Shown here: one piece after another, positions 8,054 through 12,159 of the stretch
Numbering within the stretch: the stretch's first letter is position 1
Layout of the letters: every line of letters starts with the position of its first letter
Origin: Methylophaga sp.
GTDB taxonomy: Bacteria > Pseudomonadota > Gammaproteobacteria > Nitrosococcales > Methylophagaceae
Direction of reading: 5' to 3'
Length of the DNA: 12,159 bases
NCBI GenBank assembly: GCA_014762585.1
Contig: JABURN010000237.1
Span: forward strand, 1-12,159
Position numbers and translations under genes: made by a program
The notes under the pieces: model-generated
What the model saw: the letters and a program-made list of their open reading frames with translations, nothing else
Databases searched by the model: none
What the model was told of the DNA's origin: nothing

Positions 8054-8083
8054 TTGCCACACAAACCGTATGGTATTTATACT
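8054..8083 (+). promoter_or_regulatory. Predicted promoter of the tetR-family gene
   Basis: TTGCCA (8054-8059) and TATACT (8078-8083, 5/6) are separated by 18 nt, the same spacing as the opposing efflux promoter. The start would lie near 8090, giving a leader of only about 23 nt. The ribosome binding site upstream of the ATG is weak, which would fit low repressor levels. Confidence 0.65.
8062..8077. promoter_or_regulatory. Degenerate operator O2 in the tetR promoter
   Basis: CAAACCG-TA-TGGTATT matches O1 at 11 of 14 arm positions with the same 2-nt spacer. It starts 2 nt after the -35 and abuts the -10, exactly the register that O1 has in the efflux promoter. The dyad itself is imperfect (4 of 7 pairs), so binding should be weaker. 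This predicts autoregulation of the repressor gene. Confidence 0.6.
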
Positions 8084-8112
8084 GGCAACTCACTTTTTAT
8101 GTAGCGAACAAG

Positions 8113-8763
8113 ATGTCTGTTGTAGAAACCAAAGAAAAATTGCTGGAAACAGCACTGGCGCTGATCTGGCAAAGCAATTACAGCGTGGTCGGCGTCAATG
8201 AGATATGTAAACAGGCCGGCGTCACCAAAGGCGCGTTTTATCACCACTTTGAATCCAAAGCCAGCCTGTTCTGTGAAGCCACCGCCTATTACTGGCAGGT
8301 CATCAAAAAAGATCTCGACAACATCTTTTCCCCCGTTAACAGCCCACTGGAACAACTGGAAAACCTGATTCAGTTCCTGTTCCGCTCCAAACTCAGCGAT
8401 AACACCGTTCGCGGTTGCCCCTTTTTCAATGCCGGTGCACAAATCGGTACCGATGATGAGAAAGTACTGGAAGCACTGAAAAACCTCTCTCAGACCGCGA
8501 TTACCTACAATCTAGCTCTGATTAAAGCCCTCGATGCCGGCGGCTATCTGGAACGCAGCGGCGATATGGAACAACAGGCACGACTGGTCTATCACTATAT
8601 TCATGGCGTCATGAGCTACGCCTATGTACAACCGGATATCAACACTATCAAGAAAGACCTGCCGGAAGGCCTGTATCGACTTCTGGGGGTGAAACGGGAC
8701 TATTGGTTCAGCGCCTCGCCGACCTGGGAAGCCGAGCCGGCAATTTTGAAGCACCAGGCTTAA
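8113..8763 (+). CDS. TetR/AcrR-family transcriptional repressor, likely regulator of the divergent pump
   Basis: This 216-residue protein has the TetR N-terminal DNA-binding domain, with KEKLLETALALIW (7-19) and the helix-turn-helix at about 26-46 (VGVNEICKQAGVTKGAFYHHF), followed by SKASL. The C-terminal ligand-binding part is helical and contains RGCPFFNAGAQIG (100-112). Cys102 lies in a GC motif at about the position of the redox-sensing Cys106 of E. coli NemR, so electrophile or oxidant sensing is possible but unproven; Cys32 and Cys54 are also present. An in-frame start further upstream is not available, since the ATG at 8099 is followed at once by a stop. The SD is weak. Its position opposite the pump operon and the matched O1/O2 sites make local repression and autoregulation likely. 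Its stop codon directly abuts that of thpR. Confidence 0.93.
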   Translation: MSVVETKEKLLETALALIWQSNYSVVGVNEICKQAGVTKGAFYHHFESKASLFCEATAYYWQVIKKDLDNIFSPVNSPLEQLENLIQFLFRSKLSDNTVRGCPFFNAGAQIGTDDEKVLEALKNLSQTAITYNLALIKALDAGGYLERSGDMEQQARLVYHYIHGVMSYAYVQPDINTIKKDLPEGLYRLLGVKRDYWFSASPTWEAEPAILKHQA

Positions 8764-9273
8764 TCAGGCCAGTAGCGGCCAGGTCTCAAGAACTTCATAT
8801 CTAACGCCCTGCTGTGTCGAAATCGACTGCACCAGGGCAAAATGCTCAGCAAAAAACCTGATGGGCTCAAACTGTTTTAAAGGGCGCTGCCGGGCCTTAC
8901 GTGCCAGCGTAATATGGGCGCGGTAATGGCGTTTATCCAGCCTTACCGGATAAGCCTCAACCATGCGGGTCAGAGCGTTGACCAGTGAGTATAAATTCTT
9001 CGGCTGCCGATGACAGGTCAGACACAAGACTCGTGGCCGTTTCCAATAGTCGAGTTCATCGAATTGCAGTGAGATCGGACTACTCTTAATCATCGCAGCA
9101 TCGCACTGGATGGCTTCAGCGATAGCATCATCGACATTGCCCAGAAACACCAGAGTGATATGCAGGTTTTCCGGCACCAGTTTACGTCCCGGTTGCGCTA
9201 TCGACTGATTGAGCGCATCAATCTCAGCGCGGGTCTTATCATCGGGCCATAAAGCAAAAAAAAGTCGTTTCAT
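8764..9273 (-). CDS. thpR: RNA 2',3'-cyclic phosphodiesterase (2H family, LigT/ThpR)
   Basis: The 169-residue protein has both signature motifs of the 2H phosphoesterase family, HITL at 38-41 and HITL at 120-123, spaced as in ThpR/LigT. The start MKRLFFALWPDD is typical of the family. Members hydrolyse RNA 2',3'-cyclic phosphate ends to 2'-phosphomonoesters in the cytoplasm, and LigT was first noted for 2'-5' RNA ligation; the physiological substrate is generally unclear. It is the last gene of a four-gene minus-strand run, 5 nt after the diguanylate cyclase stop. It has no good SD of its own, so translational coupling is likely. Its stop is directly adjacent to the convergent tetR stop, with no terminator visible between them. 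Confidence 0.93.
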   Translation of the reverse strand: MKRLFFALWPDDKTRAEIDALNQSIAQPGRKLVPENLHITLVFLGNVDDAIAEAIQCDAAMIKSSPISLQFDELDYWKRPRVLCLTCHRQPKNLYSLVNALTRMVEAYPVRLDKRHYRAHITLARKARQRPLKQFEPIRFFAEHFALVQSISTQQGVRYEVLETWPLLA

Positions 9274-9278
9274 CTGAC

Positions 9279-10703
9279 TTAATAACTGATGGTCTGATCA
9301 CGACCGCTGTGTTTGGCGCGATAGAGTGCCTGGTCTGCCCGTTTGATACAGTCTTCAATCATTTCATCATCCCGAAAATCGGTAACACCGAAACTGGCTG
9401 TGATGTTCATGTTATCAAGCCCGAATTCGGTCTGGCCAATCAGCTTACGCAGCTGTTCAGCCAGATTCCAGGCACCCTGCAAATCAGTTTCAGGACACAG
9501 GATCAAAAACTCCTCGCCACCCCAGCGACCAGCTATATCGATGCCACGCACGTTTTCCAGGAGCAGATTCGCCATGGTTTTCAGAATCTCATCACCGACC
9601 ACATGACCAAATGCATCGTTAATACGTTTGAAATGATCAATATCCATCATCAACAGTGAAAAGCTATGCCCATAGCGTTGGTAACGTTGCAGTTCCGCCT
9701 CAAAAGCCTGCTGCAGAAAGAGGCGGTTGGGCATTCCGGTCAGATGATCCCGTTGCGAAACATGTTCCAGTTGCCGGTTGGCCTGCTGTAACTCCCTGTT
9801 GGCCCGTCTGACGGTGAAATAGTGATATAAAAACAGGGAAGTCAGTAACGCAAGGACTGCGAGCACCTGCCAAACCAGCGTCATATCGACCTTGTAGTCA
9901 AATTCCAGTGACAGCCAGTTGTTGAGGATCCGCTGCCGCTCTTCTTCATGCGTCTCGGCAATGGCTTTGTTGTAAATGGAGAGCAACTGGGGCAGGTCGT
10001 GACGGACCCCGACCGACATCGCATAATGCTGTTCCAGTACGCCACTGATTTTGATATGCGAAATACCGTGCTTGAGTGTCTGATAATTGATGCTGGGAAC
10101 GGTATCGATGAACCCATAGACACGGCCCTTCTCCACCAGTTTGAGGCCCACTTTGGCTGAATCCACCAGCATCAGTCTGATATCCGGATACTGGGCCCGG
10201 ATAAGCTCCACCGCAGCATAGCCTTTGACCATCGCAAAGGATTTATCCATTAACGGCAGCAGATTAATGATGAACTGCTGGCCTGGCTGCGTCGCAACGG
10301 CAAAGGGATAATTGATAAAAGGCCGGGTGACGCTAAGGTAATGGCGACGGCTGGGCACATCCTGAGCGCTGGATAGGACATCACACTTGTTTTCCTGCAT
10401 GAACTGCAATGCCTGCTCCCAACTCACGGTGGGCTCTAGCTTCACCGGTTTATCCATCATTTGCGACCACAATTCATGAAAGTCGGACATGATGCCGGTG
10501 TGCTGGCCGGCTTCTCCGATCGCTTCATAGGGCATCCAGTCGGGATCGCTGCAAAGGCGGATAACATCAACACTGGCCAGCCATTTCTGCTCTGCATTGG
10601 TCAAAGAAAGACGTTGTTCAGCGCCCAGAACAGGAAAAACCGCTGCCAGCAGCATTATTACCAGCAGCGGTTTCAGTATCGATTGTTTCATCCATGAAAA
10701 CAT
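9279..10703 (-). CDS. Membrane diguanylate cyclase with periplasmic solute-binding-like sensor
   Basis: This 474-residue protein should make c-di-GMP from GTP in response to a periplasmic cue. It has a signal-type N-terminus (hydrophobic 12-27, possible cleavage after VLGA at 28) and a periplasmic region of about 37-265 resembling bacterial extracellular solute-binding family 3 (VIRLCSDPDWMPYEAIGE 47-64, then ISGVLEQHYAMSVG). One TM follows (about 276-296), then a short coiled coil (about 299-317) and a GGDEF domain (about 318-472). The catalytic motif is intact, GGEEF at 395-399, as is the metal/substrate segment MDIDHFKRIND (353-363). The inhibitory I-site RGID (386-389) is five residues before GGEEF, so product feedback inhibition is expected. 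Cys51 and Cys107 lie in the sensor. The ligand is unknown; amino acids are typical for this fold. It is 18 nt after yaaA and 5 nt before thpR. The SD is weak, and Met5 is an alternative start. Confidence 0.94.
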   Translation of the reverse strand: MFSWMKQSILKPLLVIMLLAAVFPVLGAEQRLSLTNAEQKWLASVDVIRLCSDPDWMPYEAIGEAGQHTGIMSDFHELWSQMMDKPVKLEPTVSWEQALQFMQENKCDVLSSAQDVPSRRHYLSVTRPFINYPFAVATQPGQQFIINLLPLMDKSFAMVKGYAAVELIRAQYPDIRLMLVDSAKVGLKLVEKGRVYGFIDTVPSINYQTLKHGISHIKISGVLEQHYAMSVGVRHDLPQLLSIYNKAIAETHEEERQRILNNWLSLEFDYKVDMTLVWQVLAVLALLTSLFLYHYFTVRRANRELQQANRQLEHVSQRDHLTGMPNRLFLQQAFEAELQRYQRYGHSFSLLMMDIDHFKRINDAFGHVVGDEILKTMANLLLENVRGIDIAGRWGGEEFLILCPETDLQGAWNLAEQLRKLIGQTEFGLDNMNITASFGVTDFRDDEMIEDCIKRADQALYRAKHSGRDQTISY

Positions 10704-10721
10704 AAGACCAGCTCAGCTTAA

Positions 10722-11489
10722 TCAGTGGTCACGGATAAAGACCCAGTCATCAGCTTTGGACATCTCTTCACTGAAACGGTAACCATCGTAGTCAAACTGC
10801 TTGATGGCTTCAGGGTCAGATAACTGGTGGTCGATGATATAGCGGCTCATCAGTCCACGGGCTTTCTTGGCATAAAAGCTGATCATCTTGTACTGGCCGT
10901 TCTTCCAGTCCTTGAACACCGGCGTAATAATACGGGCATCCAGTTGCTTAGCCTGTACCGATTTAAAATATTCATTGGATGCGAGGTTAATCAAAACACC
11001 GTCTTGCAGGCTTTCTTCCTGCTGCAATGATTCACGCAGTTTTTTGCCCCAGAAAGCATACAGATCCTTGCCCGCCGGATTGTCCAACTTGGTGCCCATT
11101 TCCAGCCGGTAAGGTTGAATCAGGTCCAGCGGTTTCAAAACTCCGTACAAACCCGACAGGATACGCAGGTGCTTCTGAGCGTAATCAAAACCCGCTTTAT
11201 CCAGTGTTTCGGCATCAAGACCGGTATAGACATCCCCTTTAAACGCCAGCACGGCCTGCTTGGCATTGTCAGCATCAAAAGGGGTATGCCAGGACTCATA
11301 ACGGGCTGCATTGAGTCCGGCCAGTTTGTCACTGAGCTTCATCAGGCTGGCAATATCAGCCGTGCTCAGCTTTCTCAGTCTGTCGATTAGTTTGGCCGAG
11401 TCATCCAGGAACCTCGGCTGACTGAAATCTTTGGTAACTGGCGCGGCATCAAAATCCAGTGTTTTTGCGGGTGAAATCACCATCAACAT
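10722..11489 (-). CDS. yaaA: Peroxide stress protein YaaA (DUF328/UPF0246)
   Basis: The 255-residue cytoplasmic protein matches E. coli YaaA (258 residues) through most of its length. Conserved blocks include SPAKTLD (6-12), [12 protein letters not shown] (53-64), FKGDVYTG (83-90), LSGLYGVL (111-118), YRLEMG (127-132), LASNEYF (170-175 region) and [12 protein letters not shown] (205-216). In E. coli it is induced by OxyR and limits oxidative DNA damage by lowering free intracellular iron, and the family has been reported to bind DNA. An AGAGGA sequence lies a somewhat long 12 nt before the chosen ATG; Met3 is an alternative. No OxyR site is evident immediately upstream; transcription probably comes from the promoter ahead of the DUF4389 gene 28 nt away. 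Confidence 0.96.
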   Translation of the reverse strand: MLMVISPAKTLDFDAAPVTKDFSQPRFLDDSAKLIDRLRKLSTADIASLMKLSDKLAGLNAARYESWHTPFDADNAKQAVLAFKGDVYTGLDAETLDKAGFDYAQKHLRILSGLYGVLKPLDLIQPYRLEMGTKLDNPAGKDLYAFWGKKLRESLQQEESLQDGVLINLASNEYFKSVQAKQLDARIITPVFKDWKNGQYKMISFYAKKARGLMSRYIIDHQLSDPEAIKQFDYDGYRFSEEMSKADDWVFIRDH

Positions 11490-11517
11490 GGTTATTTACT
11501 ATCCTCTTGTTTTCTAA

Positions 11518-11901
11518 TTATTTTTGATTGGGGTCATTGCGACGATCACCGCCCGGCTGACCGGCATCGCCCATGTTTTCTACTGACTGCGAATAATCGT
11601 CGTCATCGTCATCAGCACTATCATCCTCCTGTTCCCAGTTATCGAAAGGGAAAGGCCGGCGATCATCGGTGTAAGTAAGAAATGCCACAATCCGGTAAAC
11701 ATATTTCGATAAGTCGTCGGCAAAATCGCCGATATCATCATTCGGCTTGCCGGTGAACAGGGCAAACAGCAACTGAACAATCACGACCACGGTGACCAGC
11801 ATCATCACCAGGTAAAGAATGACAGCAAACAGAATCATGTAGAGAATCCGCAGCCACTGATTTTTGTTGCTGACGTTTTTTTTGACGGTTTCGTTATCCA
11901 T
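11518..11901 (-). CDS. DUF4389 small membrane protein with acidic tail
   Basis: The 127-residue protein has a long hydrophobic stretch (about 17-50, one long or two short membrane passes). It is followed by GKPNDDIGDFADDLSKYVYRI and FLTYTDDRRPFPF (74-86), the pattern of the DUF4389 family, whose role is unknown. The C-terminus is hydrophilic and strongly acidic (D93-D94, D97-D102) and then Gly/Asn-rich, so it is probably disordered in the cytoplasm. GGAG 7 nt before the ATG supports the start. It heads the run with yaaA, the diguanylate cyclase and thpR, 28 nt upstream of yaaA. Confidence 0.88.
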   Translation of the reverse strand: MDNETVKKNVSNKNQWLRILYMILFAVILYLVMMLVTVVVIVQLLFALFTGKPNDDIGDFADDLSKYVYRIVAFLTYTDDRRPFPFDNWEQEDDSADDDDDDYSQSVENMGDAGQPGGDRRNDPNQK

Positions 11902-11943
11902 AGCATTTCTCCGTGTAGGTCCTGAGCTTACTTTACCACTTCA

Positions 11944-11966
11944 CCGGCTCTAGAGCTTGAAGCCGG
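11944..11966. repeat. Small inverted repeat in the divergent gap
   Basis: CCGGCT (11944-11949) and AGCCGG (11961-11966) form a perfect 6-bp stem with an 11-nt loop. The palindrome GCTCTAGAGC (11947-11956) is nested in it. No T-tract follows on either strand, so it is not a terminator. It could be an operator or a leader hairpin. Confidence 0.45.
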
Positions 11967-11996
11967 ATTGTGGGACACTTAGCCGATTGTAATCAA
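11967..11996 (-). promoter_or_regulatory. Possible promoter of the DUF4389-yaaA-GGDEF-thpR operon
   Basis: On the minus strand TTGATT (11996-11991, 4/6) and CACAAT (11972-11967, 4/6) are 18 nt apart. The leader would then contain the small inverted repeat 11944-11949 / 11961-11966. Matches are modest, so this is only the best candidate in a 111-bp gap. Confidence 0.3.
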
Positions 11997-12012
11997 GATT
12001 AATGAATTTGAA

Positions 12013-12159
12013 ATGAAATTATCGGCGGCGTGCCTGATCACAGGCATAGACAAATTTACCGAGTCCACCGGTAAAGCCGTGTCCTGGCTGGTGCTGGGCA
12101 TGGTGTTACTGATCTGTTATGACGTAGCGATGCGTTATTTATTCCAGCAGGGTTCGGTG
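12013..12159 (+). CDS. TRAP transporter small permease (DctQ type), 5' part only
   Basis: An open frame runs from ATG at 12013 to the window end (49 codons, no stop). It reads IDKFTESTGKAVSWLVLGMV and then CYDVAMRYLFQQGSV, the typical first helix of DctQ small permeases of tripartite ATP-independent periplasmic transporters, where the helix is followed by RYxF. Such proteins pair with the large DctM permease and a DctP binding protein to import organic acids or similar solutes using a sodium gradient. Those partners should lie past the window end. No good SD precedes the ATG, but an in-frame TAG at 11980-11982 limits any upstream extension and no other ATG is available. Confidence 0.75.
   Translation, partial: MKLSAACLITGIDKFTESTGKAVSWLVLGMVLLICYDVAMRYLFQQGSV

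Larger units (their letters stand above)
7810..8112. promoter_or_regulatory. Divergent control region between efflux operon and tetR
   Basis: This 303-bp gap has no convincing gene. Reading from the efflux side it holds the leader with a 7-3-7 inverted repeat (7857-7873), the efflux promoter with its operator (7884-7913), an AT-rich stretch of about 140 bp (7914-8053) in which I see nothing firm, and the tetR promoter with a second operator (8054-8083). The long middle stretch leaves room for a further activator site. Confidence 0.8.

Noticed and set aside
12002..12016. Four-codon frame (ATG to TGA) overlapping the DctQ start by ATGA, as a possible leader peptide
   Set aside because: It lacks an SD and any attenuator-like structure; such a short frame is easily due to chance.

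Overview
The window reads as ordinary, densely packed chromosome of a Gram-negative gammaproteobacterium. The supports are an AcrB/MexF-type RND pump, a lipoprotein with lipobox, a YaaA very close to the E. coli protein, an HBM-type chemoreceptor and a TRAP transporter gene. Base composition looks moderate (roughly half GC by eye). Genus cannot be fixed from sequence alone; a free-living aquatic lineage is a guess from the TRAP and chemotaxis content. I see no insertion sequence, CRISPR array, tRNA, rRNA or phage gene.

Layout. (1) 148-2022 (+): a chemoreceptor with a periplasmic helical-bimodular (HBM) sensor. It is followed by an unusually long perfect-to-wobble hairpin (2043-2079) that overlaps a possible promoter. 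(2) 2118-3413 (+): a mosaic lipoprotein that strings together YbaY-like, MliC-like (lysozyme inhibitor), COG3650-like and META/HslJ-like domains. (3) 7809-3421 (-): a two-gene efflux operon, membrane-fusion protein then RND permease, with no outer-membrane channel gene. (4) 8113-8763 (+): a divergent TetR-family repressor. (5) 11901-8764 (-): a tight four-gene run of DUF4389 membrane protein, yaaA, a diguanylate cyclase with a periplasmic solute-binding-like sensor, and thpR (2H RNA 2',3'-cyclic phosphodiesterase). (6) 12013 to the window end (+): the first 49 codons of a TRAP transporter small permease (DctQ type).

The clearest regulatory logic is in the 303-bp region between the efflux operon and tetR. 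A 16-bp inverted repeat (7-2-7) lies exactly between the -35 and -10 of the efflux promoter. A degenerate copy with the same spacing lies between the -35 and -10 of the tetR promoter, in the same register (2 nt after the -35, abutting the -10). A third related inverted repeat (7-3-7) lies just downstream of the predicted efflux start. The simplest reading is a TetR-type repressor shutting both its own promoter and the pump promoter, with one extra site or RNA hairpin in the efflux leader.

I did not find a clear undescribed multi-gene system. The best candidates for a second look are the four-domain lipoprotein, the matched operator geometry with its extra third site, the hairpin at 2043-2079, and the yaaA / diguanylate cyclase / thpR operon.
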